A stretch of DNA of 64,000 bases. It comes from Hymenobacter volaticus (GTDB lineage Bacteria; Bacteroidota; Bacteroidia; Cytophagales; Hymenobacteraceae). Below, piece after piece: positions 19,040 through 27,912 of this stretch. The translations under genes were made by a program, and so were the position numbers. Positions within the stretch are counted from its first letter, which is position 1, and every line of letters starts with the position of its first letter. The notes beneath the pieces were generated by a model, which saw only the letters and a program-made list of their open reading frames with translations, was not told the DNA's origin and made no database searches. Location of the stretch: the NCBI RefSeq assembly GCF_022921055.1, contig NZ_CP095061.1, positions 1,031,501 through 1,095,500 of the forward strand. The letters run 5' to 3'.

Positions 19040-21090
19040 TTACTCTTGGTTTCTCTTCTTCACCATCGTCAAAATGGTAGCAATAGCCACGGTTTCGCCG
19101 GTTTGGTCGGTCACGTCCACGAGCCAGCGGACGATGCCTTTCGCTACGTCGGTTTCGTCGCGCTTCTCTTGGTCTACTTTCTCTTTCACCGTGAGCTTTA
19201 CGCCGATAGTCATGCCAGGGTAAACGGGCTTAGTGAAGCGGCATTCATCTAGCCCATAATTGAGCAACACTGGCCCTTTGCGTGGGTCAACGAACATGCC
19301 CGCTGCCTTACTCAGAATATAGTAGCCGTGCGCCACCCGCCCGTAAAGAGCGTGCCTTCCAGCGAAGTGGCATCAACGTGGGCGTAGAAATTGTCGCCCG
19401 ATACGTTGGCGAAGTTGCTGATGTCGGCCTCTGTCACGGTGTGCTTGTGGGTGACGTAGGTTTGCCCGATTTCTAGCTCCTCGAAGTAATGCTGGAACGG
19501 GTGTTTGTCTTTCTCTATCTGTTTAGCGTTCTGCTGATATACTTCCGTGATGGCCGTAATCATGCTTGGTGAGCCTTGGATAGCCACGCGCTGCATGAAA
19601 TGCTCGACGCCGCGCACACCGCCCATTTCCTGCCCGCCACCAGCCCGACCGGGTCCGCCGTGAATAAGCAAGGGAAGGGGCGAGCCGTGGCCGGTGCTTT
19701 CCTTCGCCACTTCCTCGTTGAGAACCAAAATTCGGCCGTGGTGCGTGGCCGCCCCTAGCACAAATTCCTGCGCCGTTCGCGGGTCGGAAGTGGCAACCGA
19801 ACAAACCAACGAGCCTTTGCCCATATTCGACAACGTAATGGCTTCGTCTACATCGTGGTAGGGCATCAGGGTAGCTACCGGCCCAAAGGCTTCCACTTCG
19901 TGAGTGTCTGTGAACCGGAAGGGCTCGGAGTTGAGCAGCACTATCGGCGACATAAACGCGCCTACTTTGCAGTTGCCGCCAATAACCTGCACATTATCCA
20001 GGTCGCCGTACACGATGGGCGTGTTTTTGGCGAGTTCCTGTACTTGCTGCCGCACTTTCTGTACCTGCGCCATGCCTGCCAGGGCGCCCATGCGCACGCC
20101 TTCGGCCTGCGGGTGCCCAATGGTGGTTTGCGCCAACGCCTTGCCCAGGGCAATCTGCACGTCTTCCAGCAAGTTCTCGGGCACGATGATGCGGCGGATA
20201 GCAGTGCATTTCTGCCCGGCTTTCGCCGTCATTTCTTTGCGCACCTCTTTGATGAACAAGTCGAATTCCACGGTGCCGGGCACGGCCTCCGGACCTAGCA
20301 CGGCCGAATTCAGCGAATCGGCTTCCATGTTGAACGGCACGGCCTTGGCTAATATGCGCGGGTGCGCCTTCAGCTTACGGCCTGTTTCAGCAGAACCCGT
20401 GAACGTTACCACATCTTGGTACGTGACATGGTCGAGAATACCTTGGCCCGTACCACACACCAACTGCAAAGCGCCTTCCGGCAGAATTTTGGAAGCAATG
20501 ATTTCGCGCACTACTGCTTCCGTGAGGTAGGCTGTGGGCACCGCTGGCTTCACTATGGCTGGCATGCCCGCCAGTAAGTTCACGGCAATCTTTTCCAGCA
20601 TACCCCAGATAGGGAAGTTGTAGGCGTTGATATGTACGGCAACCCCTTCCTTGGGCACCATGATATGATGCCCGATAAAGTTACCTCCCTTCGACAGCGC
20701 AATTGGGTCGCCATCCACATAGAACGGCTTATCGGGGAACTTGCGGCGCAGAGAAGCGTTGGCGAACAGGTTACCGATGCCGCCTTCAATATCAATCCAG
20801 GAATCGGCGCGGGTGGCCCCGCTGCGGTAGCTGAGCGTGTAGAAGTCTTCTTTTTTGCTGTCCAGGTGCAAAGCCAGGGCCTTGATCATACGGCCTCGCT
20901 CGTGGAAGGTCATTTTGCGCAATGCCTTATTGCCGTTGGTGCGGGCGTAGTGCATCATCTCGGCGTAGTCGAGGCCGTCGCTGCTGGCAGTGGCAATTAC
21001 ATCGCCGGTACTCGCATCATATAGTTCTTGTTGCTGGCCCGTACCGGCAACCCAGCGGCCGAGGGCATAATTTTCAAGTGCGGGAGTCAT
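19040..21090 (-). CDS. paaZ: PaaZ, oxepin-CoA hydrolase / 3-oxo-5,6-dehydrosuberyl-CoA semialdehyde dehydrogenase, frameshifted at 19336-19338
   Basis: Bifunctional ring-opening enzyme of aerobic phenylacetate degradation. Residues about 1-520 form an aldehyde dehydrogenase domain with the glutamate loop FNMEADSLN and the catalytic cysteine in AGQKCTAIRR. Residues about 540-683 form a MaoC-like hydratase domain with the active-site motif ANVSGDNFYAHVD (Asp and His present), which hydrolyses oxepin-CoA. Adding one base to the three-C run at 19336-19338 joins the frames as LFTGGVAHGYYILSKAAG, normal MaoC sequence, and gives 683 residues, the usual PaaZ size. It is flanked by the downstream enoyl-CoA hydratase and, 380 bp upstream, by paaH. 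Very sure of identity. Confidence 0.93.
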
Positions 21091-21227
21091 GGGTAGTGGG
21101 GTGGGGTTTTGCTTTCTAAGCTCTACTAAATGAAGCGGAAAGCGGGGATTAGAACTGAAATTAGCAAACCAATTTCCTCAACTGAGGAAAGTCCAGGGGT
21201 AGCTGATTGTCATTGTTTTCTCTGACA

Positions 21228-21321
21228 GTCATGCTGAGCTTGTCGAAGCATCTCGCGTGCTCAGGTTGAAATACTAATCCGGTGTCAGCACGCGAGATGC
21301 TTCGACTGCGCTCAGCATGAC
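21228..21321. repeat. palindromic dispersed repeat, copy 2
   Basis: The arms start GTCATGCTGAGCTTGTCGAAG and end in its near-complement with CTTCGACTGCGCTCAGCATG, extending into AGCATCTCGCGTGCT/AGCACGCGAGATGCT (left 21228-21261, right 21287-21321). It sits in the 379-bp gap between paaZ and paaH, where no gene was found. The longer arms make this the most extended copy. Confidence 0.9.
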
Positions 21322-21469
21322 GGGTGGTTTGATAAGGTCTAACGTCATCAATGATTGGTCAGCCACCCCTAAACTTCCCTCATTTGGGGAAGGGAACCAG
21401 TTTCTAGCTATAGGCTTACTTGGCAACTCGGCTCTTCGCTTTCCTCCTTTCCAGTACTAGAAAATAAGA

Positions 21470-22645
21470 CTAAGTGAGAGTGGAAGTCGTTGGGAAAAAA
21501 TGTTGCCGGTCTCGGACCATGCGGCGCAGCAGGGGGCTGGCGCGGTATCGGTCTTCGTGGTATTCGGCGTAAAGATTGTCAAGGGTGTCGAGCACATCGG
21601 CTATACCTAGCTCATCGGCCCAGGCCAATAAGCCTTTGGGATAATTGACGCCCTTGGTCATGGCTAGCTCCAGGTCGTCGCGGGAAGCTATGTTTAGGGC
21701 TAGGGCATCGGCGGCTTCGTTGATGAGCATGGCCAGTACGCGGTTTACTAGCACATTGCCTAAGGCTTCGTCGCGTTTTGGTTCGGGCTGTATGGCTTCG
21801 GGCGCGTAGTTGTAGAAGCCGTGGCCCACTTTGCGGCCGTAGTAACCTGCTTCAAATAAGCGCTTCTGCGTGAACGAGGGCTTGTAGCGTGGGTCATAGA
21901 AAAAGGCAGTAAACACCGATTCCGTAACGCGGTAGTTGACGTCGTGGCCGATGAAGTCCATGAGCGTGAACGGTCCCATGCGGAAGCCGCCCAGCTCGGT
22001 TAGTGCCCAGTCGATGGTGGCTATATCGGCAATTCCTTCTTCCAGTATACGGATGGCCTCGCCGTAATACGGCCGCGCCACCCGGTTTACAATAAAGCCC
22101 GGCGTATCCTTGGCCAGCACCGGCAGCTTTCCCCAGCTTTCCACCAAATCCCGCACTTCAGTTGCCAACTCTTCCCGCGTCTGAATGGCTGGAATCACTT
22201 CTACCAGCTGCATCAACGGGGCCGGATTGAAAAAGTGAATGCCAATAAACCGTTCTGGTCGTTGGCAAGCTGCTGCAATAGACGTGACGGACAACGAAGA
22301 GGTGTTGGTAGCCAGCACACAATCCGCAGTTACAATGCTTTCAAGTTGCTGAAACAGCTGCTGCTTCACCGCCAGATCTTCCACTACGGCCTCTAGCACC
22401 AACTCACAATCGGTAAACTGCTGTATATCGCTGGTTGGATGAAGCCGAGTTATAGCCGCTTCGGCAGTGGCAAGAGGAAGCTTACCCTTCTCAGCTAGCT
22501 TGCGCAAGCTGGCTTCAATGGAGAGGCTGGCTCGTTGCAGCGCCTCTGCGTTCTGGTCGAGGAGGTGTACTGTGTGGCCCGCCGTGGCTACCACTTGCGC
22601 AATGCCTGCTCCCATGGCGCCGCTCCCAATAATGCCAATGATCAT
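21470..22645 (-). CDS. paaH: 3-hydroxyacyl-CoA dehydrogenase (PaaH-like)
   Basis: A 391-residue enzyme that oxidises a 3-hydroxyacyl-CoA with NAD, in this context probably 3-hydroxyadipyl-CoA to 3-oxoadipyl-CoA. The frame opens upstream, but the ATG at 22645 is chosen because MIIGIIGSGAMGAGIAQVV is a perfect Rossmann start and the ATGA overlap with paaG's stop (22642-22645) indicates translational coupling. The NAD domain (residues 1-185) includes the catalytic-type segment GIHFFNPAP, with the conserved His, and the C-terminal domain has TPGFIVNRVARPYYGEA. A second C-terminal domain-like copy (NVLVNRVLAMLINEAADA) gives a length typical of the PaaH class. All expected residues are seen. Confidence 0.9.
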   Translation of the reverse strand: MIIGIIGSGAMGAGIAQVVATAGHTVHLLDQNAEALQRASLSIEASLRKLAEKGKLPLATAEAAITRLHPTSDIQQFTDCELVLEAVVEDLAVKQQLFQQLESIVTADCVLATNTSSLSVTSIAAACQRPERFIGIHFFNPAPLMQLVEVIPAIQTREELATEVRDLVESWGKLPVLAKDTPGFIVNRVARPYYGEAIRILEEGIADIATIDWALTELGGFRMGPFTLMDFIGHDVNYRVTESVFTAFFYDPRYKPSFTQKRLFEAGYYGRKVGHGFYNYAPEAIQPEPKRDEALGNVLVNRVLAMLINEAADALALNIASRDDLELAMTKGVNYPKGLLAWADELGIADVLDTLDNLYAEYHEDRYRASPLLRRMVRDRQHFFPTTSTLT

Positions 22646-23427
22646 TCGCCGGTGAAGGTTGGTTTGCGTTTCTCCATGAAAGCCGACACGCCTTCGCGGT
22701 AGTCGGCGGTGTGGCCAGCGCGGTACTGGTAGTCGGCTTCGCAACGTAGCTGCTGTTCCAAGCCGTTGTGAAACGAGGCGTTGAGCAACTGTTTGGTGTA
22801 GGCCAGTCCTTTGGTGGGCATGGCGGCTAGCTTGACCACTAACGCCACCACTTCGTTATCGAAGTTTTCGTCTGGAATGGCTTTGTAGATCATGCCCATC
22901 CGCTCGGCTTCCGAGGCGCTTACTTTGTCGCCCGTCATCATCAGAGCTGTGGCACGCTGCATGCCAATGAGGCGGGGCAGAAAATACGTGCCCCCGCTGT
23001 CCGGAATCAAACCAATCTTACTGAAAGCCTGAATAAACGAGGCTGATTCCTTGGCCACTACCAAGTCGCAGGCCAGCGCGATGTTGGCGCCCGCGCCCGC
23101 TGCTACACCGTTCACAGCGGCTACCACCGGCTTATCCAAGTCTCGAATCAACTGCACAATCGGGTTATAGTGCTGCTCCACAATCTCTGAAACACCTGGG
23201 CTGCTTGGGTCGGTAATTTCGGCCAGATCCTGTCCAGCGCAAAAAGCCTTGCCGGTACCCGTCAAAAGCACCGCGCGTACCGTAGCATCTTCCTTGCACG
23301 CACGCAAACGCTCTTGCAAAGCCAACGCCAGCGGTTTGTTGATGCTATTGAACACATCGGGGCGGTTGAGCCGGATAGTGGCTATACCAGCTTCCAAAGA
23401 GAAAATCAGAGAATTCGAGTCGGACAT
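22642..23427 (-). CDS. paaG: PaaG-like 1,2-epoxyphenylacetyl-CoA isomerase
   Basis: A 261-residue crotonase-fold enzyme. PaaG isomerises ring-1,2-epoxyphenylacetyl-CoA to the seven-membered oxepin-CoA, the step after the PaaABCE epoxidase. Both oxyanion motifs are visible, FCAGQDL and AAVNGVAAGAGANIALACDL, and the catalytic aspartate sits in SKIGLIPDSGGTYFLPRL, the form typical of PaaG rather than general enoyl-CoA hydratases. It overlaps the start of paaH by 4 bp, so the two are probably translated together. About 240 bp containing a palindromic repeat separate it from the paaD gene upstream. Confidence 0.88.
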   Translation of the reverse strand: MSDSNSLIFSLEAGIATIRLNRPDVFNSINKPLALALQERLRACKEDATVRAVLLTGTGKAFCAGQDLAEITDPSSPGVSEIVEQHYNPIVQLIRDLDKPVVAAVNGVAAGAGANIALACDLVVAKESASFIQAFSKIGLIPDSGGTYFLPRLIGMQRATALMMTGDKVSASEAERMGMIYKAIPDENFDNEVVALVVKLAAMPTKGLAYTKQLLNASFHNGLEQQLRCEADYQYRAGHTADYREGVSAFMEKRKPTFTGE

Positions 23428-23524
23428 GGAAAGAGGGTGGGGTGAGAGTCTTTCAGTTGGAAGGAATCAGAAAAGCTAGAGAGGCAATATCTTGAGTAGA
23501 AGGTACTATAGCTATGGCAGGACT

Positions 23525-23617
23525 ATCCTGCTGAGCGGAGCCGAAGCATTTCGCGTGCTGAGATTGTGGTACCAACGCAACGGTTCGAGCGAGATGCTTC
23601 GACAGGCTCAGTAGGAC
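23525..23617. repeat. palindromic dispersed repeat, copy 3
   Basis: A more divergent copy: the left arm reads TCCTGCTGAGCGGAGCCGAAGCAT and the right arm GATGCTTCGACAGGCTCAGTAGGA, with several mismatches in the usual positions. It lies in the gap between paaD and paaG, inside the cluster. Some arm changes on both sides preserve pairing (TCCT/AGGA). Confidence 0.8.
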
Positions 23618-23667
23618 GTTCTTAACGAATAGTGGAAGGCGCCTGCATAACCCCTCAAATAAGGAAA

Positions 23668-24177
23668 TCAACTATGGCACTTGAAGTAGTCGAACGGCTC
23701 GTGGCAGTCGTCGCACTGGTAGAAGGCTTTGCAGGCCGTGGAGCCAAACTGACTAACCAAATGCGTGTGCTCAGACTTGCATAGCGGGCAGCGTACGGCT
23801 GTATCCTCGCCGAACAGGTTGAGTAAATGACCAGTCGCCGTACCATCTATGGGCGGAGCAATGCCATAGGCTTCCAACTTGTCGCGGCCTGCTTGCGACA
23901 TCCAATCAGTGGTCCAGGCCGGGCTAAGCTGGTTGTGAATCGTTACGTGGGTGATGCCTTCGGCTAAGAGCCGCAGCCGGATATCCGTGGCAATAGTGTT
24001 CATGGCCGGGCACCCCGAATAGGTAGGCGTGATGGTCACCGTCACGGCTTGGCCCTGCACCTGCACGTTGCGGACGATACCTAGGTCCAAAATGCTAAGC
24101 ACGGGTACCTCGGGGTCCGACACCTCTTCTAGCAGTTGCCAAATATGCTCCTCGGTGGGTGCCTGCGTTGCTACCAT
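23668..24177 (-). CDS. paaD: PaaD, phenylacetyl-CoA epoxidase assembly subunit
   Basis: A 169-residue PaaD. Residues about 10-95 are a DUF59/MIP18-like domain (PEVPVLSILDLGIVRNVQV; PTYSGCPAMNTI with a conserved cysteine), which in the family helps build iron-sulfur or diiron centres. The C-terminal part is a cysteine-rich zinc ribbon: CPLC, CKAF, CDDC and a terminal FKCHS. The ATG at 24177 overlaps the end of paaC by 7 bases (24171-24177), which indicates coupled translation. Together with paaA, paaB, paaC and paaE it makes the ring-1,2-phenylacetyl-CoA epoxidase; the maturation role is from the family, not from sequence here. Confidence 0.9.
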   Translation of the reverse strand: MVATQAPTEEHIWQLLEEVSDPEVPVLSILDLGIVRNVQVQGQAVTVTITPTYSGCPAMNTIATDIRLRLLAEGITHVTIHNQLSPAWTTDWMSQAGRDKLEAYGIAPPIDGTATGHLLNLFGEDTAVRCPLCKSEHTHLVSQFGSTACKAFYQCDDCHEPFDYFKCHS

Positions 24178-24974
24178 GTCATGCCCGGATAAGTGCGCTG
24201 CATGTATTGCAACTCTGCCAAGATGTAGCCCAGATGCTCGGAATGCCGGCCTTCCTTGCCGCCGCGCTGCATATATGTTTCCTGCGGAACCGATAATGTA
24301 CCTTCCGCAAACACCTTGGCTACGTGTGCAGTCATACTGTCCTGGAATACCTTGTAATCGGGAATGATGCCGAGTGCTTGCAAGGCTTGCTCAGTAGCCG
24401 TGGGCGTAGTTAGCTCGCCGGAATAGCGCCACAAATTAGCTAAAGCCTTATCCAGGCGCTGGCGGCTTTCGTCGGTACCGTCACCGAGCCGAATTATCCA
24501 TTCCGAACTCCATTTGAGATGGTAGGCTGCTTCTTTCCACGATTTTTCCGCAATGGCCGCCAACCGCTCGTCGGAACTAGTTTGTAGCTGTTGCAAAAAA
24601 TGGAAGTGAAAATTGTCGAACAGAAACTGCCGGGTTACGGTATCGGCGAAGTCGCCGTTGGGTTGCTCAACCAGCAGTGGGTTGCGGTACTCGGAGGCAA
24701 CGCGCAAAAAGGCAAGGTCGTCTTCGGTGCGGCCTTTGCCTTCGAGTTCAGCAGCGTATTGGTAAAGGCTGCGGGTTTCGCCCAACAAGTCCAGCGCAAT
24801 ATTTGCCATAGCCAAATCCTGCTCCAGAATCGGCCCGTGCCCGCACCATTCGGATAAGCGGTGACCCAGAATCAAGCTGGTATCAGCCAATTGCAACACG
24901 TAATGAAACAGATGTTGGCGCACCTCGGGCGAGTAGGTACTCAACGCAGTGGTGTCGGATGGGGCGACTTGCAT
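24171..24974 (-). CDS. paaC: PaaC, phenylacetyl-CoA epoxidase structural subunit
   Basis: A 267-residue helical ferritin-like protein, the non-catalytic partner of PaaA in the epoxidase core. Characteristic segments include LILGHRLSEWCGHGPILEQDLAMANIALDLLGETRSLYQYA near the N-terminus (residues about 33-75), LRVASEYRNPLLVEQPNGDF, and WIIRLGDGTDES. Length and helix pattern match PaaC. Its end overlaps paaD, and its start lies 11 bases downstream of paaB, so paaB, paaC and paaD form a tight group. No diiron site is expected in this subunit. Confidence 0.92.
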   Translation of the reverse strand: MQVAPSDTTALSTYSPEVRQHLFHYVLQLADTSLILGHRLSEWCGHGPILEQDLAMANIALDLLGETRSLYQYAAELEGKGRTEDDLAFLRVASEYRNPLLVEQPNGDFADTVTRQFLFDNFHFHFLQQLQTSSDERLAAIAEKSWKEAAYHLKWSSEWIIRLGDGTDESRQRLDKALANLWRYSGELTTPTATEQALQALGIIPDYKVFQDSMTAHVAKVFAEGTLSVPQETYMQRGGKEGRHSEHLGYILAELQYMQRTYPGMTW

Positions 24975-24985
24975 GCGGGAGGGAG

Positions 24986-25273
24986 TTACATGTGCTTGAT
25001 AGAATCCGGCACCTCGTAGAACGTAGGATGCCGATATACTTTATCGTTGGCCGGGTCGAAGAAGGCGGCGGAGTCGTCGGGGTTAGAAGCATGCACGTGC
25101 ACCGACTCTACCACCCAAATGCTAACGCCTTCCATCCGGCGGGTATATACGTCGCGCGCGTTTTGGATAGCCATCGTAGCATCGGCGGCGTGCAAGCTGC
25201 CCACATGCTTATGGTCGAGGCCTTGTTTGCTACGGATGAAAACCTCCCACAGCGGCCATTCAGATTGATTCAT
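24986..25273 (-). CDS. paaB: PaaB, phenylacetyl-CoA epoxidase small subunit
   Basis: A 95-residue protein with the typical PaaB start MNQSEWPLWEVFIRSKQGLDHKHVGSLHA (split here into its motif parts WPLWEVFIR and HKHVGSLHAAD), the DAxMAIQNARDVYTRR helix and a Trp-rich strand (SIWVVESVHVHAS). In this family PaaB bridges PaaAC subunits and supports the electron transfer interface for PaaE. It lies 120 bp downstream of paaA, the gap carrying a degenerate palindromic repeat, and 11 bp upstream of paaC. It is complete in length compared with other PaaB proteins. Confidence 0.92.
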   Translation of the reverse strand: MNQSEWPLWEVFIRSKQGLDHKHVGSLHAADATMAIQNARDVYTRRMEGVSIWVVESVHVHASNPDDSAAFFDPANDKVYRHPTFYEVPDSIKHM

Positions 25274-25290
25274 TTTATATTGTGTTCAGG

Positions 25291-25372
25291 GTCGTTATGC
25301 TGCGCTCAGCATGACAATACCTCTTCTATAGTTAGCATGCGAGATGCTTCAGTAAGCTCAGCAGGAGGGGCT
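25291..25372. repeat. degenerate palindromic repeat, copy 4, between paaA and paaB
   Basis: GTCGTTATGCTGCGCTCAGCATGAC on the left reads like the right end of the family element, and GAGATGCTTCAGTAAGCTCAGCAGGA follows on the right. The two halves are only partly complementary, so this copy looks rearranged or decayed. It lies within the paa cluster between two subunit genes. Confidence 0.7.
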
Positions 25373-25393
25373 TTTAAGGTGTTCCATGCGTTT

Positions 25394-26356
25394 CTAGGCA
25401 GCGGCAGACTTTTCCTGCTGTTCGCGCTGTTTGCGTTTAGCGGCATGGGCGAGGGCGGCTTCGCGCACCCAGGCGCCATCTTCATGCGCTTTGATGCGGG
25501 CACCGAGTCGGTCTTTGTTGCACATGCCATTGCCCTTCACCACATTCCAGAATTCTTCCCAGTCCACCTCGCCGAAATCGTAACCGTTCTTGGCTTCGTT
25601 CCACTTTAGGGCAGGGTCGGGCACAGTCAAGCCCAAGAACTCGGCTTGCGGCACCATCATATCTACGAATTTCTGGCGTAGCTCGTCGTTGGTGAAGCGC
25701 TTAATTCGCCAGTTCATCGATTGGGCAGTGTTAGGAGAATCGGCGTCTTTCGGGCCGAACATCATCAGGGTAGGCCACCACCAACGGTTCAATGCTTCTT
25801 GCGCCATTTCTTTTTGCACTGGCGTGCCTTCGCACAGTGTCTGCATCACTTCGAATCCCTGACGCTGGTGGAAGCTTTCTTCCTTACACACCCGCACCAT
25901 AGCGCGGGCATAAGGCCCATACGAGGTGCGGCACAGCGGCACTTGGTTCAGAATAGCAGCCCCATCAACCAACCAGCCCACGCAACCCATATCAGCCCAA
26001 GAGAGGGTAGGATAGTTGAAAATGCTGGAATATTTGGCTTTGCCGGAGTGCAGGTCGGCCAGCATTTGGTCGCGAGAAGCACCCAGCGTCTCAGCAGCGC
26101 TGTAAAGGTAGAGGCCATGACCAGCTTCGTCCTGCACCTTGGCTAGCAAGATAGATTTACGCTTCAGTGACGGGGCACGCGTAATCCAGTTGCCTTCCGG
26201 CAGCATGCCCACGAGCTCAGAATGAGCATGTTGGGAAATCTGCCGAATCAGGGTCTTGCGATACGCGTCGGGCATCCAGTCTTTAGGCTCAATCCGAACA
26301 TCTGCGTCAATGCGAGCCTGAAACTGCTCTTCGAGGTTGATTTCTACCGTTTCCAT
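25394..26356 (-). CDS. paaA: PaaA, catalytic subunit of ring-1,2-phenylacetyl-CoA epoxidase
   Basis: The 320-residue oxygenase subunit that epoxidises the aromatic ring of phenylacetyl-CoA. Its ferritin-like fold carries the diiron ligands as Glu47 (HSELVG), the E77-x-x-H80 motif in [13 protein letters not shown], and a second ExxH, E160-H163, in [14 protein letters not shown]. All are present. The protein begins [15 protein letters not shown] and ends with a charged, alanine-rich tail. It opens the paaABCD block and is preceded by a perfect palindrome overlapping its putative -7 element, so it is probably repressed by the nearby TetR protein until an aromatic CoA ester accumulates. Confidence 0.95.
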   Translation of the reverse strand: METVEINLEEQFQARIDADVRIEPKDWMPDAYRKTLIRQISQHAHSELVGMLPEGNWITRAPSLKRKSILLAKVQDEAGHGLYLYSAAETLGASRDQMLADLHSGKAKYSSIFNYPTLSWADMGCVGWLVDGAAILNQVPLCRTSYGPYARAMVRVCKEESFHQRQGFEVMQTLCEGTPVQKEMAQEALNRWWWPTLMMFGPKDADSPNTAQSMNWRIKRFTNDELRQKFVDMMVPQAEFLGLTVPDPALKWNEAKNGYDFGEVDWEEFWNVVKGNGMCNKDRLGARIKAHEDGAWVREAALAHAAKRKQREQQEKSAAA

Positions 26357-26372
26357 GCACTATCAACAATAA

Positions 26373-26394
26373 TTAACTAACATTCGTTAGTTAA
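26373..26394. promoter_or_regulatory. probable TetR operator before paaA
   Basis: A perfect palindrome TTAACTAAC-ATTC-GTTAGTTAA, with 9-bp arms, lies 17 bp upstream of the paaA start. A close match is found upstream of the TetR gene (28599-28616). Sharing of this motif by only these two promoters is what marks it as the operator. Confidence 0.8.
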
Positions 26395-26399
26395 AAGTA
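26392..26399 (-). promoter_or_regulatory. possible -7 element of the paaA promoter
   Basis: TACTTTTA on the minus strand is one base off the TAnnTTTG consensus. It overlaps the upstream end of the palindrome by three bases, so repressor binding would block initiation. No TTG is seen at the -33 position. Confidence 0.45.
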
Positions 26400-26559
26400 A
26401 GGAAATTTCTGTTGGTCACTAGCACTGCACCTTTGGTCTTCTTCTTAAGTAGACTGAAATCTAGCTTATAAGGTTGGAAGCTGGAAAGATTAAGAAACTG
26501 TCACTTTCAGATGATAAGAGGTCAGAGGTAGTTAATACACTCTCGAACAACTTGCATCC

Positions 26560-26656
26560 GTCATGCTGAGCACAGCCGAAGCATCTCGCTCGAATCGTTG
26601 CAGTGTTAAAAGAGGTTACCATACTAGCGAGATGCTTCGGCTGCGCTCAGCATGAC
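26560..26656. repeat. palindromic dispersed repeat, copy 5
   Basis: The arms begin GTCATGCTGAGCACAGCCGA and end in CGGCTGCGCTCAGCATGAC, extending to GCATCTCGCT/AGCGAGATGC. Compared with copy 1 the centre of the stem is changed from TTGTCGAAG to ACAGCCGAAG with a mostly compensating change on the other arm. It lies between paaE and paaA. Confidence 0.9.
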
Positions 26657-26719
26657 GTGACGGTGGGGTAGGTAGATGATTATTAGCTGACTCTACTCAT
26701 TCCACTTCTGAGGTGTACT

Positions 26720-26749
26720 AGCTCTTTAGTCCTAGTGCTCTAAAGAGCT
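26720..26749 (-). terminator. hairpin right after the paaE stop
   Basis: 10-bp perfect arms AGCTCTTTAG/CTAAAGAGCT with a 10-nt loop lie immediately downstream of paaE on the minus strand. There is no T-tract, so it may be a processing or weak termination site. Confidence 0.5.
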
Positions 26750-26750
26750 G

Positions 26751-27829
26751 TTATTGGTCGAAATCTACCACTACCTTTTCCGATAGTGGCCGGGCCTGGC
26801 AGGTCAGTACGTAGCCTCTTGCCACTTCAGTGTCTGACAGTGAGTAGTTCACGTCCATTTCCACTTGGCCATCCACAATGCGGGCGCGGCAGGTACTGCA
26901 CATGCCGTTTTTGCAGGAGTAGGGCGCATCGGCTCCGGTTTCCAGCATGGCGTCCAGAATGGTGTTGCCGTAGTACGACATCTGAAGCAAGTGCGTGCTG
27001 CCGTCGAGCTTCACACTTACTTGGCTTTTCTTGTCATCCTCGCCAACGGGGTGCACTTTCACCGGGCCCGCCTGTTGCTTGCTGCTGCTTGCGGAGGTGA
27101 ACATCTCGAAGTGAATTTTTTCGGGTGCTACGCCAGCGTCAGTTAGGGCGGCGCGTACGCCGTTTATCATTTCCTCGGGCCCGCAGATAAAGCACTCGTC
27201 GATTTGACTGGGTGGCAAAATCTTATCGAGAAACTGTTTGGTTTTCGCTTCGTCGATGCGACCGAAAAGCAGGTCGGTGTCGCCTTGCTCGCGGCTAAGG
27301 ATGTGGTAAACGCTCAGGCGACGCAGAAACTTGTTTTTGAGGGCCTCAATGGCTTCCTTGAAAATGATGGAATTGCGGCCCCGGTTGCCATAAATCAGCG
27401 TGACTTGACTATTAGGCTCGGTCAGCAGGATAGTTTTCACAATGGAAAATACCGGCGTAATGCCGCTTCCGGCCGCAAAAGCCACGTACCGCTTCGCGTT
27501 GGTAGGATGCAACTCGGTGTAGAAGCGGCCAGCAGGCGGCATCACCTCCAGTTCTTCCCCCACGCGCAAGTTCTCTACCGCCAACGACGAAAACCTCCCA
27601 TCTGGCACCTTCTTAATAGCCACTTGCCACTCCCCATCCAGGGGCTGCTGCATATAGAGTAGGAGCGACGTAGTTCTTCCCCGTTGTGCTCCCGCCGAAA
27701 CGTCAGATACTGCCCTTGGGTGAACTTGAACGTGTCGTGCAATTCGGTGGGCACGTCCAGGGCTAGGGTAACGCAATCGGGCGTTTCTCGCTGAATGCGC
27801 TTGATTTTAACTTTATGAAAACGACTCAT
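26751..27829 (-). CDS. paaE: PaaE, reductase of phenylacetyl-CoA epoxidase, frameshifted at 27641-27644
   Basis: The 359-residue electron-transfer component that passes electrons from NADPH to the PaaA diiron site. The N-terminal FAD domain carries RRSYSICSSP (the R-x-Y-S/T motif), followed by the NAD(P)-binding domain (VAFAAGSGITPVFSIVKTIL; CFICGPEEMI) and a C-terminal plant-type 2Fe-2S domain with CKNGMCSTC plus a final Cys in LTCQARP. Two frames join after one added base at the four-G run 27641-27644 (plus-strand numbering) as CSSPLDGEWQVAIKK. The ATG at 27829 starts MSRFHKVKIKRI; the frame's further upstream codons are not domain-like. It is 83 bp downstream of the TetR gene. Confidence 0.92.
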
Positions 27830-27912
27830 GAGTTGTGAGTTGCCAGTCGCCAACTCAGGAGTGCTTTTCGTCGGAGAGGGTCCCACACGCAAATCCCGGT
27901 TGGCAACGGATC

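Noticed and set aside
8482..26656. Dispersed palindromes as insertion sequences
   Set aside because: They are about 95 bp and encode no transposase; no target duplication was obvious.
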